The position numbers and the translations under genes are program-made. A stretch of 36,437 bases of DNA from Verrucomicrobiota bacterium. Its GTDB lineage: Bacteria > Verrucomicrobiota > Verrucomicrobiia > Opitutales > Opitutaceae. Positions 1-7,274 of the stretch are shown here, in pieces. Numbering within the stretch: the first letter of the stretch is position 1; every line of letters starts with the position of its first letter. The notes beneath the pieces are model-generated. The model did not search any database. It was not told the DNA's origin and was given only the letters and a program-made list of their open reading frames with translations. The DNA lies in contig JANYJB010000079.1 of assembly GCA_025361935.1 (NCBI GenBank), forward strand, positions 1 to 36,437, read 5' to 3'.

Positions 1-1
1 C

Positions 2-1255
2 GCGCAGAATCCGTTTTTCAACGACCCGATGTTCCGCCGGTTTTTCGGCGTGCCGGATGATTCCGACGGCGGCAACGCCGGCCCGCACCAGCCCAGCCAG
101 TCGGTGCAGCAGAGCCTGGGTTCGGGTGTCATCATCACGTCCGACGGCTACATCCTCACCAACAACCACGTGGTCGATGGCGCCGACGAGGTGAAGATCG
201 CCTTCGGTGAGCCTCGCAAGGAGTTCAAGGCCGAGGTCGTGGGCCGCGATTCCAAGGTGGACATCGCCGTGCTGAAAATCGACGCCAGCGGCCTGCCCGC
301 CGCCACACTGGGCGATAGCGACCAGCTTGAAGTCGGCGACACCGTGCTGGCCATCGGAAATCCCTTCGGCATCGGCCTCACCGTGACGCATGGCATCGTG
401 AGCGCGGTCGGCCGCGGCGGCCTCGGCATCGAGGACTACGAGGATTTCATCCAGACCGATGCGCCCATCAATCCCGGCAACTCCGGCGGCGCGTTGCTCG
501 ACACGCAGGGCCGCGTCATCGGCATCAACACCGCGATCCTCAGCCGCAGCGGCGGTTTTAACGGCGTGGGCTTTGCCATTCCCGTAAACCTCGCGCGCTC
601 CATCGCCGAGCAGCTCGTGAAGACCGGACGCGTTGAGCGCGGCTTCATGGGCGTGAACACGCAGCCGGTGTCCGCCGATCTCGCCACGGAGTTTGGTGTC
701 AACCATGGCGCGCTCGTGACCGACGTCACGCCCGACAGCCCGGCGGAGAAGGCCGGTTTCAAGAGTGGTGACGTGATCGTGAAAGTTAACGACACTTCCA
801 TCGAGGATCCGCGCCGCCTCGCGCTTGCCATCAGCCGCCTCGCGCCCGGCGCCGAGGTGAAGATTACCTATGTGCGCAACGGCAAGACCGACACGGCGAA
901 AGTCACGCTCGCGAGCCTACCCTCGCAATCGCTTGCGGGCGGAGACAAGGCGGACGCCAAGGATGACGGCGTGCTCAACGGCGTCACCGTGGGAGACCTC
1001 AATTACCAGGCGCGCCAGCAGTTCCATATTCCCGACGAGATCAAGGGTGCGCTCGTGACCGACGTGACGCCCGACAGCGCCTCGGCACGCGCCGGGCTGG
1101 AGGAAGGCGATGTCATCCTGAGCCTCGACCGCAAGCCGGTGAAAAACGCCGACGAAGCGGTCAAGCTTAGCGAGAAAATCAAGGGGCCGAAAGTGACGGT
1201 GCGCATCTGGCGCGACGGCGGCAGCCGCTACCTCGTGGTGGACGAGTCGCCTTGA
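2..1255 (+). CDS. htrA: HtrA/DegP-family periplasmic serine endoprotease, 5'-truncated
   Basis: This is an envelope quality-control protease that degrades misfolded periplasmic proteins. The reading frame is open from base 2, so the signal peptide and true start lie outside the window; the Met codon at 29 is internal, because the preceding residues NPFFNDP are typical of the segment before the protease domain. Numbering from that Met, the chymotrypsin-like triad is visible as His47 (in NNHVVDG), Asp78 (in SKVDIAVLKI) and Ser152 (in NPGNSGGALL). Two PDZ domains follow, at about residues 205-295 and 320-405. This protease plus two-PDZ layout matches DegP/DegQ rather than the one-PDZ DegS. The family forms oligomeric cages in the periplasm. 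A hairpin with its T-tract on the minus strand follows the stop. Family assignment is secure; choosing between DegP and DegQ is not possible here. Confidence 0.96.
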   Translation, partial: AQNPFFNDPMFRRFFGVPDDSDGGNAGPHQPSQSVQQSLGSGVIITSDGYILTNNHVVDGADEVKIAFGEPRKEFKAEVVGRDSKVDIAVLKIDASGLPAATLGDSDQLEVGDTVLAIGNPFGIGLTVTHGIVSAVGRGGLGIEDYEDFIQTDAPINPGNSGGALLDTQGRVIGINTAILSRSGGFNGVGFAIPVNLARSIAEQLVKTGRVERGFMGVNTQPVSADLATEFGVNHGALVTDVTPDSPAEKAGFKSGDVIVKVNDTSIEDPRRLALAISRLAPGAEVKITYVRNGKTDTAKVTLASLPSQSLAGGDKADAKDDGVLNGVTVGDLNYQARQQFHIPDEIKGALVTDVTPDSASARAGLEEGDVILSLDRKPVKNADEAVKLSEKIKGPKVTVRIWRDGGSRYLVVDESP

Positions 1256-1280
1256 ACGCGCGAAAGCCGTTGGAAGTTTG

Positions 1281-1323
1281 AAAACAAAAAGCCGCCCGCG
1301 ACCGAGATCGTGGGCGGCTTTGG
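1281..1323 (-). terminator. Rho-independent terminator, mainly for the minus-strand EF-hand gene
   Basis: Arms AAGCCGCCC (1289-1297) and GGGCGGCTT (1312-1320) form a GC-rich stem. On the minus strand the stem is followed by a T-rich run (complement of 1281-1290), as expected for intrinsic termination of the gene ending at 1342. On the plus strand only TTT follows, so it may also weakly terminate the htrA transcript. Confidence 0.8.
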
Positions 1324-1341
1324 CGTTGGCTGGCAGCCGTT

Positions 1342-1695
1342 TTACTGGCCGGCCGGAGGAGCGGGCGGCTGGTCGCCGCCGCCTTGTGGCTTCTTGCCTT
1401 TGCCGCCCTTGCCGCCGGGGCCTCCCGGCGGGCGGAGTTCTTCGGCGGTGAGCTGGCCGTCGCCGTTCTTGTCGAGCGCCTTGAGGGCGGCGGGGGCGTT
1501 GGCGATCTCGTCGGCGTCGATCACGCCGTCATGATTCGTGTCAAAGATGTGAAGGAGCGGATTCGGCGGGCGACGCTGGCCGTCGCCGGACTGGCCGGGA
1601 GTCGGCCCGTCGGGCTTGTTCGAATCTTGTGCGAAGGAAAGCGACGAGGCTGCGAGCAGCAACGCGCCGGAGAGGACGAGGTATTTTGTTTTCAT
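1342..1695 (-). CDS. Secreted double EF-hand protein with Gly/Pro-rich tail
   Basis: This is a predicted exported calcium-binding protein of 117 residues. The Met at 1695 was chosen because a clear signal peptide starts there (MKTKY, a hydrophobic core, then a cut near SFA-QDS at about residue 22); an upstream in-frame Met at 1731 would put a non-signal extension before it. Two canonical EF-hand loops are visible, DTNHDGVIDADE (52-63) and DKNGDGQLTAEE (75-86), each with acidic ligands at positions 1, 5 and 12. After residue 88 the chain becomes low-complexity, rich in Gly, Lys and Pro. Its job is unknown; calcium-dependent binding or buffering in the periplasm is inferred. It is not in an operon: it converges on htrA across a terminator and diverges from the gene at 1839. 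A second secreted EF-hand protein lies at 10131-10400. Confidence 0.88.
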   Translation of the reverse strand: MKTKYLVLSGALLLAASSLSFAQDSNKPDGPTPGQSGDGQRRPPNPLLHIFDTNHDGVIDADEIANAPAALKALDKNGDGQLTAEELRPPGGPGGKGGKGKKPQGGGDQPPAPPAGQ

Positions 1696-1838
1696 GGTGA
1701 TGAACGTTAGGTTCAGGATATAAGACGCCATCGCTGTAAAGAATGCGTATGGGTTACGCGGAAAATTGTTAAGCTTGGGTAAAGTCTACCGCCAACTCCC
1801 GCCTTGCGCGTGGCGGTCGCTCGGATGCAGTGGGAGGC

Positions 1839-2300
1839 ATGAAGGTCATGTTTACACCCAAGGAATACGCACGGCTGCTGGAACTCACGCATCTCGGCAT
1901 GCAGGTGATCGCCGGCCACCAAGGCTACGATACGCCGGCGGCGCAGCGCTACGCGGAGATCGAGCAGAAGCTTTTCGAGCTGGCCACGCCGCTCGGCGGC
2001 GCGGACTTCGTCACGGTTGGCAGCGACGGACGGCTGGTGCCATCGGAAAAAATTCTGGAGGACGAGCGGCTCGCGAAGATCATCGGCGACCACAACAACG
2101 ACGTGTTCTGGCACGAGCTGGTGGCGCGCCTCGCCGACCGCGATCTCGCGACCGCGCAGGCCAAGCAGTCGCTCTCCGGCGCGGGCGGGCCGCCGATTGC
2201 CGCTGACTCCCGTCTGCGCGAGATCGAGGACGCCTACTGGGACGAGTTTGAGAAAAACGACCTCGCCAACGTGATCCTGCTTCGCGGCGGACGGGGCTGA
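1839..2300 (+). CDS. Uncharacterised 153-residue soluble protein
   Basis: I do not recognise the family. The protein starts MKVMFTPKEYARLLEL and looks mostly helical, charged and soluble, with no signal peptide, membrane segment or metal-binding motif that I can see. Three starts are close together: GTG 1830, ATG 1839 and ATG 1848. A GGGAGG purine run at 1832-1837 lies only 1 nt before 1839 and about 10 nt before 1848, so 1848 is a real alternative. It sits between a divergent EF-hand gene (143-nt gap) and the rhodanese gene (61-nt gap). Codon use looks like that of its neighbours, and the reading frame is better conserved in character than the overlapping open frames, which are Arg/Pro/Ala-rich shadows. 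It is likely a real gene of unknown function. Confidence 0.75.
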   Translation: MKVMFTPKEYARLLELTHLGMQVIAGHQGYDTPAAQRYAEIEQKLFELATPLGGADFVTVGSDGRLVPSEKILEDERLAKIIGDHNNDVFWHELVARLADRDLATAQAKQSLSGAGGPPIAADSRLREIEDAYWDEFEKNDLANVILLRGGRG

Positions 2301-2361
2301 GGCGGAGGATTTCGGCGCGGGAAGTTGCGCGGCGCGGGTTTGTCACTACGGTTCATTCGTC

Positions 2362-2754
2362 ATGAAAAAACTCCTTCTTACCCTTGCCGCCTCGTGCGTT
2401 GTTTTTGTTTCCGCCGCCCTGGCCGAGTCGTCTAAATTCGCCGACATTTCGCTGCCCGACCTAAAGGCAGCCATCGCCTCGGGCAAAGTTGCCATCATCG
2501 ATGTCAACGGCTCCGATTCCTACAAGGATGGCCACATCCCAGGCGCGATCAATTTCGAGGCCAGCTCCGCCAAACTCGCCTCGCTGCTTCCCGCCGACAA
2601 GTCCGCGCTCGTCGTCGCTTACTGCGGCAGTCCGCAATGCACCGCCTATCGCGAAGGCGCCGAGGCCGCCGCAAAGCTGGGCTACACGAATGTGAAACAT
2701 TTCGCCCTTGGCATCCGAGGCTGGAAAAAGGCCGGCGAGGCCACCGAGAAGTAA
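2362..2754 (+). CDS. Exported single-domain rhodanese-like protein
   Basis: This is a periplasmic rhodanese (sulfurtransferase fold) of 130 residues. It has a signal peptide (MKKLLLT, hydrophobic core, cut near ALA-ESS at about residue 21). The rhodanese signatures follow: a KVAIIDVN strand with the acidic DSYKDGHIPGAINF element at about 44-65, then the active-site region VVAYCGSPQCTA with two cysteines at about 89 and 94, then a GY.NV...LGIRGW ending typical of the family. The first Cys of the YC loop is the likely persulfide carrier. It may act in sulfur transfer or thiol redox chemistry in the envelope; the substrate cannot be read from sequence. The start follows directly from the signal peptide, although no strong ribosome-binding site is visible. 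A terminator follows 30 nt after the stop. Confidence 0.9.
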   Translation: MKKLLLTLAASCVVFVSAALAESSKFADISLPDLKAAIASGKVAIIDVNGSDSYKDGHIPGAINFEASSAKLASLLPADKSALVVAYCGSPQCTAYREGAEAAAKLGYTNVKHFALGIRGWKKAGEATEK

Positions 2755-2775
2755 GCCAAGTTTACGTCTGTATTT

Positions 2776-3699
2776 TCAGTCACAAGCCCGAGCGTTTTGC
2801 TTGGGCTTTTTTGTGTAAAGCAGGCGTTCACACAAGGCGAGGAGGCGGGTGCGGAGTGGCTGGCTGCGCTCGGCGAAGGCGCGCTGGCGGCGTTCGTAGT
2901 CGGCGCGGCCTTCGGGTGTCTCGATCGCGATGGGCGCGAAACCGAGCGCACGCAGGTCGTAGGGGCTGGCGCACATGTCCGTCTCGCGGATGTCGCGAGC
3001 GAGCGCGAAGCAGTCCGCGGTCAGCTCGGCGGGTGTGAACGGCGAGAGTTTGAAAGCCCACTTGTAGAGGTCCATGTTGGCGTGGAGGCAGCCGCGCTGT
3101 TCGTGTTCCAGCGAAGTTTCGCGGGTGGGCTGCACGCGGTTGAGCGGGCGGGCGGGCGCGGTGAAAAAACGGAACGCGTCGAAGTGCGTGCAGCGCACGG
3201 GCTGGCTTTCGACGATGCGGGCGAGTTCGTCGGGCGGGAAGCGCAGCGGCCAGGCGTTGTGGCGGATCTCGTCGGGCGTTTGCCGATACACCATCGCCCA
3301 TTCGTGCAGTCCGAAGCAGCCGAAGGCGGGCGGGCGCGTCGTCGTCGCAGCGAGCAGGTCGCGCAGCCAGAGGAGCGAGTCGCGGCGTTTTGAGGGGAAC
3401 GCGGAGGGGTCAACGCGCACGCCGTCGGGCGTCTCGCGGTATTCAGGCCAGCGCAAAAACTCGCGCGCGCTTCCGCCTGCGAGGACAACGTCCGGTCCCG
3501 GATGCCACTGGCGCAGCCACGCGGGACGGAAGGCGTAGTAGCTGAAGAGAAAATCGTAAACAGGATGTTTCTCGCCGCGCGCCGCGCGCGTCTGATGCGC
3601 GTCGGTCCACGCGCGCACGCGGGTTTCATGGGCGTGTTGCCGTGCACGCCAGTCGGACTCGGCGAGGACAACAGGGGAGTCGCAGACAGGAAAGTTCAC
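2776..3699 (-). CDS. Conserved protein of the family annotated as '3-methyladenine DNA glycosylase'
   Basis: This is a 307-residue soluble protein. Its beginning (SDWRARQHAHETRVRAW), the ARGEKHPVYDFLFSYY block, FRPAWLRQWHPG and the later CLHANMDLYKWAFKLSPF block match, from memory, a conserved bacterial family that databases often label 3-methyladenine DNA glycosylase. I see no helix-hairpin-helix or AlkA-type catalytic signature, so the enzymatic label should be treated as unproven. The start is GTG at 3699, overlapping the stop of the thioredoxin gene by 4 nt (GTGA), which implies translational coupling. The C-terminal tail (TKKPKQNARACD) is encoded by the terminator of the convergent rhodanese gene and may be an evolutionary extension. 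It is the last gene of a possible six-gene minus-strand unit. Confidence 0.75.
   Translation of the reverse strand: MNFPVCDSPVVLAESDWRARQHAHETRVRAWTDAHQTRAARGEKHPVYDFLFSYYAFRPAWLRQWHPGPDVVLAGGSAREFLRWPEYRETPDGVRVDPSAFPSKRRDSLLWLRDLLAATTTRPPAFGCFGLHEWAMVYRQTPDEIRHNAWPLRFPPDELARIVESQPVRCTHFDAFRFFTAPARPLNRVQPTRETSLEHEQRGCLHANMDLYKWAFKLSPFTPAELTADCFALARDIRETDMCASPYDLRALGFAPIAIETPEGRADYERRQRAFAERSQPLRTRLLALCERLLYTKKPKQNARACD
2784..2812 (+). terminator. Rho-independent terminator of the rhodanese gene, inside a convergent CDS
   Basis: Arms AAGCCCGAGC (2784-2793) and GCTTGGGCTT (2799-2808), with one G-T pair and a 5-nt loop, are followed by a run of six T (2807-2812) on the plus strand. It lies 30 nt after the rhodanese stop. 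It also encodes the last residues (about KKPKQNARA) of the convergent minus-strand gene ending at 2776. Confidence 0.85.
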
Positions 3700-4451
3700 A
3701 TGTTAAATTGCCGACGGATGTCGGCAAGAACGTTGGAGGGGCCGCGGTAATCGCCGTCGGGCTTGAAGCTGAGTGAAAGCTCGGCTCCGTCTGCGTCCAT
3801 GAAGACGAGGTTGGGAATCCCATTTTCGTGCGAGGGGCGGCGTAGGGAGGTGGCCTGGGCCTTCAGGCTAAACTTGACGGCGGGCCAGGGCATGCCGGTC
3901 TCGGTCATGTAGGTTTTCATGGAGGCCTCGTCTTCGTCGTCGCTCACGAAGATGAGCTCGAACTCGGGATGGGCGGCCTTGATTTCCTTGTAGGCGGCGA
4001 CGAGTTGGGGAGTGAACGCGCGGCAGGGCGGGCACCAGTGGGCCGAGTAGTAAACGGCGATGTAGCGCACGCCTGCGAATTGGGAGGAGGAAACCGCCTG
4101 GAGGCTCTTGCCCTTCACGGCGACGAGCTTGTCCTGAAGAGAGGCGATGATTTTGCCTGCGGTGGCGGGAGCCGGTTGGGCGTCGGGAACGGTTGTGGCT
4201 TCGGCCGTGGCGGTGGCGGCGGCCAAGGCGGGGTTGGCCAACGTGTCGATGCGCGCACGGTCTGCGTCATCGAGTTTGGCGTAGGGGTAGAGGTAGCGCG
4301 TGCCGTCGATTTTTTTGAAGGAGACATACGCGCCTTTGCGACTGAGGAACTCGGCTTCCATTTTTTCGCCGTCGATGTTTTTCCAAGTCTCAATGGCGGC
4401 GTGGGTGGTGAGCGGGAGCAAGGCGAGCAACAGGCGGAGCGTGGTTTTCAT
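3696..4451 (-). CDS. Exported SHD1-like/thioredoxin-fold protein (nucleoredoxin/TlpA-like)
   Basis: This is a 251-residue envelope protein. A signal peptide (MKTTLRLLL, cut near THA-AIE at about 18) is followed by a short domain at about 20-72 (ETW.N.DG..MEAEF, then a lysine/aromatic strand, then AKLDDADRARI). That pattern resembles the SLA1-homology SHD1 module often found in secreted proteins of Planctomycetes and Verrucomicrobia. An Ala/Thr/Pro linker (about 73-98) leads to a thioredoxin-like domain with the redox motif WCPPC at 139-143, then PEFELIFVSDDEDEASM, characteristic of nucleoredoxin/TlpA-type proteins. It probably reduces or exchanges disulfides outside the cytoplasm; the SHD1-like part may bind a partner. 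The stop overlaps the GTG start of the next gene, and the kinase gene ends 13 nt upstream, so co-transcription is likely. Confidence 0.88.
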   Translation of the reverse strand: MKTTLRLLLALLPLTTHAAIETWKNIDGEKMEAEFLSRKGAYVSFKKIDGTRYLYPYAKLDDADRARIDTLANPALAAATATAEATTVPDAQPAPATAGKIIASLQDKLVAVKGKSLQAVSSSQFAGVRYIAVYYSAHWCPPCRAFTPQLVAAYKEIKAAHPEFELIFVSDDEDEASMKTYMTETGMPWPAVKFSLKAQATSLRRPSHENGIPNLVFMDADGAELSLSFKPDGDYRGPSNVLADIRRQFNM

Positions 4452-4464
4452 AATGGGGCGCGGA

Positions 4465-5346
4465 TCAGTTTAAAAGCAGGCGACGCACGCCTTCGATGGG
4501 TGGCTCGGCGATCGGACGGAGGTTGAGCGAGGAGCGCGTCGCGAGGGTTTTCTGCACGGCGGGGTGGCAGAGGATGGGGCCGCTCACGGCGGCGCGCAGG
4601 TTGTCCAGATTCCACCCGGCGAAGAGTTTGGTTGTCACGTCCTCGGCGAGTTTCAGCAGCTCGGTGCAGGACTCGGTCACGACGAGTTGCGCGGCGGGGT
4701 CGCCTTCGGATGCGAGGCGGAGCAGCGCGGGGGCGAGCGCGGCGATCTGGCGGTTGGGCTCGGCGTGTTTGTAGAAGAAGCGGGTGATGTCGGCGGCGCG
4801 GGCGAGGCCGGTGTGGTCGCGCACGAGGGTCGAGAGGCTGGTTGTGAGTTGCCAGCCTTGGAGCTCCAGCAGCGCACGACCGATGGTGCGGCGGCCGAGG
4901 TCGTAGCCGCTGCCGGGATCGCCGAAGCGCCAGCCGGTGCCACCGGCGTAGTGGAAAGTGCCGTCGGGCGCTTGCGCGGCGACGAACGAGCCGGTGCCGC
5001 CGTGGAGCACGAGGCCGGGTTGTCCGCCGGTGGCGAGCGCGAGCACGGGGCGAGAATCGTCGAGCGCGTTGACGCGGCCGTAGTCGCCCGTGTCGGTCAG
5101 CTCGCGGGCGGTTTCGCGCCAGAATTCCGGCGCGCCGGCCATGCAGAGCAGGGTGTGCGTGACGGCGCCGGGCGGCTGGACGACGAGGAGCGTGCGCAGG
5201 GCGATGTCGAGTGTTTCGCGCGCGGCTTCGGGGCCGGCGACGCTCGGGTTGCAACCGACGGCGGTGAATCGGGTGACGATCTCGCCGGTGTCGTCAATGA
5301 GGATGAGCTCGGTCTTGGTGCCGCCGCCATCAACGCCGATTTTCAT
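4465..5346 (-). CDS. BadF/BadG/NAGK-family sugar kinase, probably N-acetylglucosamine or related amino-sugar kinase
   Basis: This is a 293-residue member of the ASKHA (actin-like ATPase) superfamily. The phosphate-1 motif is at residues 5-12 (GVDGGGTKT region), phosphate-2 at about 112-120 (LHGGTGSF), followed by GGTGWRFGDPGSGYDLGRR, which corresponds to the substrate and ATP-binding block of N-acetylglucosamine kinases, and an adenosine motif near AVSGPIL. Known members phosphorylate GlcNAc or MurNAc in cell-wall recycling, or activate acyl-CoA dehydratases; the latter are usually shorter and cysteine-containing, so a sugar kinase is favoured. The upstream neighbour is a SIS-domain amino-sugar phosphate enzyme, which supports this. 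A long inverted repeat occupies the 121-nt gap to that neighbour. Substrate is inferred. Confidence 0.86.
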   Translation of the reverse strand: MKIGVDGGGTKTELILIDDTGEIVTRFTAVGCNPSVAGPEAARETLDIALRTLLVVQPPGAVTHTLLCMAGAPEFWRETARELTDTGDYGRVNALDDSRPVLALATGGQPGLVLHGGTGSFVAAQAPDGTFHYAGGTGWRFGDPGSGYDLGRRTIGRALLELQGWQLTTSLSTLVRDHTGLARAADITRFFYKHAEPNRQIAALAPALLRLASEGDPAAQLVVTESCTELLKLAEDVTTKLFAGWNLDNLRAAVSGPILCHPAVQKTLATRSSLNLRPIAEPPIEGVRRLLLN

Positions 5347-5367
5347 TTTTGGAAACGGAAGGGAGAA

Positions 5368-5459
5368 TTATCTGGAACTCAGGAAATCAGGAACGGAGTC
5401 GGGAAAAGGGCAGAAGAAAAGATTTTGGTTTGGTTCCTGATTTCATGAGTTCCAGATAA
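5368..5459. repeat. 27-bp inverted repeat (26/27 match) with 38-nt spacer
   Basis: The arm at 5368-5394 (TTATCTGGAACTC...) is the reverse complement of the arm at 5433-5459 except for one base in the middle (position 15 of the arm). The spacer is 5395-5432. It fills almost the whole gap between the SIS-domain gene and the kinase gene. No T-tract follows the stem on the minus strand, so it does not look like an ordinary intrinsic terminator. Possible identities are a REP/MITE-like element or an mRNA stem-loop that adjusts expression of the two genes. Confidence 0.85.
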
Positions 5460-5467
5460 AAAATTTA

Positions 5468-6193
5468 TCACCCGATCAACTTGCTCAGGCGGGTGCGGTA
5501 TTTTTGGGAGAGCTCGATGTTGGCCTCCATGCCGCCGGGGAGATTTTGGCTGCGGACAAGCGGGAGCGGATGTCCGTGTGTTTGCAGCCATTCGAGGACG
5601 CCGAGCTTGAGGAGGTTTAACAACGTGCAGCCGATGAGCGTCGAGGTGGGGCCGGCAAACTGGCCGGGGGCGACTTCGGTGATGGCGTCGCCGGAGACGC
5701 CGAGGTTGTCCAACGTGTAGTCGGCGATGGCGTGGAGGTTTTTGCCGCCGGGGTGGACGGTCTTCGCGGTCGTGCTCATGGCGAGCGAGGTGAGGCCGAC
5801 GACGGTGAGGCCCTTTTGCTTGGCGTAGAGGGCGACCTCGATGGGCGAGGCGTTTTTGCCGGAGTTGGAGATGACGATGATCGTCTCGCCGGCGCGCAGG
5901 CCGTAGTGGTGGTCGTGGCGTTGCGCGAGGCGCGTGCCATAGCCGACGATGTTTTCGGAAAAGCCGTAGCCGGGATCGAAGAGGCCGGTGACGGGCATGA
6001 GGCCGCCGGCGCGGCCGATGATCTCGCGGGCGATCATCTCGGAGTGGCCGCTGCCAAAGGTGTGGAGCACGCCGCCGGTGGCGATGGACTGGCCGATGAT
6101 CGGCGCGAGGGCGGTGAGGACGGGGGCGTTTTTCTCGCGGGCGCTGGCGAGCAGGGTGGTGGCGGAGGCGAAGTAGGAATCGGCGAGGCTCAT
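5468..6193 (-). CDS. SIS-domain protein, UPF0309 / NagS-like amino-sugar phosphate enzyme
   Basis: This 241-residue protein has a single SIS (sugar isomerase) fold. The phosphosugar-binding elements are visible as HTFGSGHSEMIAREI.GRAGGLMPV (about 43-68) and ISNSGKNASPIEVALYAK (about 110-128). The GHSEM..RE..GRAGGL block is typical of the UPF0309 family rather than of MurQ etherases or GlmS. As I recall, a Streptomyces member, NagS (SCO4393), was reported to dehydrate GlcNAc-6-phosphate; the identification here rests on motif resemblance only. Its pairing with an NAGK-type kinase downstream (121-nt gap with a large inverted repeat) suggests a kinase-then-dehydratase step on an N-acetylamino sugar. 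LpxR ends 13 nt upstream. The ATG at 6193 is the only sensible start. Confidence 0.85.
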   Translation of the reverse strand: MSLADSYFASATTLLASAREKNAPVLTALAPIIGQSIATGGVLHTFGSGHSEMIAREIIGRAGGLMPVTGLFDPGYGFSENIVGYGTRLAQRHDHHYGLRAGETIIVISNSGKNASPIEVALYAKQKGLTVVGLTSLAMSTTAKTVHPGGKNLHAIADYTLDNLGVSGDAITEVAPGQFAGPTSTLIGCTLLNLLKLGVLEWLQTHGHPLPLVRSQNLPGGMEANIELSQKYRTRLSKLIG

Positions 6194-6206
6194 GGTGGGA
6201 GGCGGC

Positions 6207-7256
6207 TTAATAGAAGAACGAGACGGCGATGGAGCCGAAGACGGAGCGGTTGGCCTGGCCGTAGAATTCCTTGGTGCGGTAGGCCTGTGCGTAGGTGAAT
6301 TGCCAGGAGCGCCCGCCTACGCCGAGGCCGGTGTAGAGGTCGGCGACGAGCGGGCGTTTGTCCACCGAGGGGCTGTCCTCGAAGGTGTTTCCGTCGAGGG
6401 TGACGTCGCGGGCCACGGCGCGTCCGTCGCAGGCGGCGAAGAGAAACACGCTCAGGCGCTGGCGGTTGAGGGCGTTGGAATCGCCGGAGGCGCGGATGAG
6501 GTTGCTGCCGAAATCGTCAGGCAGACGCCAGCCCGCGCGGATCTCGGCGCCGGCGTTGGCGTAGGTGAAAATGTTGCCGAGGCTGAAGCCGGCGTGCGGG
6601 ATGAGGTCGGCGCCCCAGCCGTCGCGGGCATGGACGGTGGAGAGGCGGTATTGGCGTTCGTAAACGAGGTTGAGGCCGGGTTCGTTGTTGATCTGGTGGC
6701 TCCAGCCTTTGGCGTGGGCGATGCCGAGGATGCTGTGGACGCCGTTCTGGATCTGGCGACCGAGGGCGTCGGGGCCGACCATGCCGGCGTTGATTTCAAC
6801 AATGTCGAGGCTGGCGGGGCTGTTGGCACAGGCTGGCGGGTGATAAACCTGGAGGGCGATGCCGAGGTAGAGCCAGGCAGCGTAGGGGCGGTCGGCGGGA
6901 TTCGGCGCGGGCGTCGAGATGTCGGTGGGCGTGTAGATGTTTTGCCCGAGGGAAAAGCCGAGTTTGTAGGGCTGGCCATCGGCCACGAGCGAGCCGAGGT
7001 TGCGGGCGACCCAGCGGACGGGCGCGGGAGAGGAGTCGCCGGTGAAGTTGCGCAGGTCGGTCGAGAGGGCGGAGAGCTTGAAGCCGTTGGTGTAGTGCTC
7101 GTCGGTGCCGGCGAAGTATTTGTCGTTTTCCGAATAGACCGTGAGGGAGCCGAGGTGGAGTTCGTCGTCGGATTGGACGGGCGAGGCGGGCTGCGCGGCG
7201 CGGGCGGAGAACGGAAGTGCGGCGAGGACGATGAGGGAAACGAGGTGGGTTTTCAT
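6207..7256 (-). CDS. lpxR: Outer-membrane lipid A 3'-O-deacylase, LpxR family (DUF2219)
   Basis: This enzyme removes the 3'-acyloxyacyl chain from lipid A at the outer membrane. The 349-residue precursor has a signal peptide (MKTHLVSLIV, cut near ARA-AQP at 20). LpxR hallmarks are present: ENDKYF with the Asn44-Asp45 pair, HYTNGFKLS (54-62), DRPYAAW (122-128), and IQNGVHSILG with the probable catalytic His173, followed by GWSHQINNEP and YERQYRL. The chain ends in alternating aromatic residues with a terminal Tyr, as expected for a BAM-inserted beta-barrel. Family length is usually about 300-350, so it looks complete. It sits 13 nt before the SIS gene and 18 nt after the methyltransferase gene in the same orientation. 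It implies an LPS-bearing outer membrane. Confidence 0.92.
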   Translation of the reverse strand: MKTHLVSLIVLAALPFSARAAQPASPVQSDDELHLGSLTVYSENDKYFAGTDEHYTNGFKLSALSTDLRNFTGDSSPAPVRWVARNLGSLVADGQPYKLGFSLGQNIYTPTDISTPAPNPADRPYAAWLYLGIALQVYHPPACANSPASLDIVEINAGMVGPDALGRQIQNGVHSILGIAHAKGWSHQINNEPGLNLVYERQYRLSTVHARDGWGADLIPHAGFSLGNIFTYANAGAEIRAGWRLPDDFGSNLIRASGDSNALNRQRLSVFLFAACDGRAVARDVTLDGNTFEDSPSVDKRPLVADLYTGLGVGGRSWQFTYAQAYRTKEFYGQANRSVFGSIAVSFFY

Positions 7257-7274
7257 GGGTGTGCGCGGCGGGGG

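Noticed and set aside
1700-1800. Possible ECF-type promoters (GTAAC with GTCT elements) upstream of the two EF-hand genes
   Set aside because: The elements are separated by 23-31 nt, too far for ECF sigma promoters, and they do not align between the two genes.
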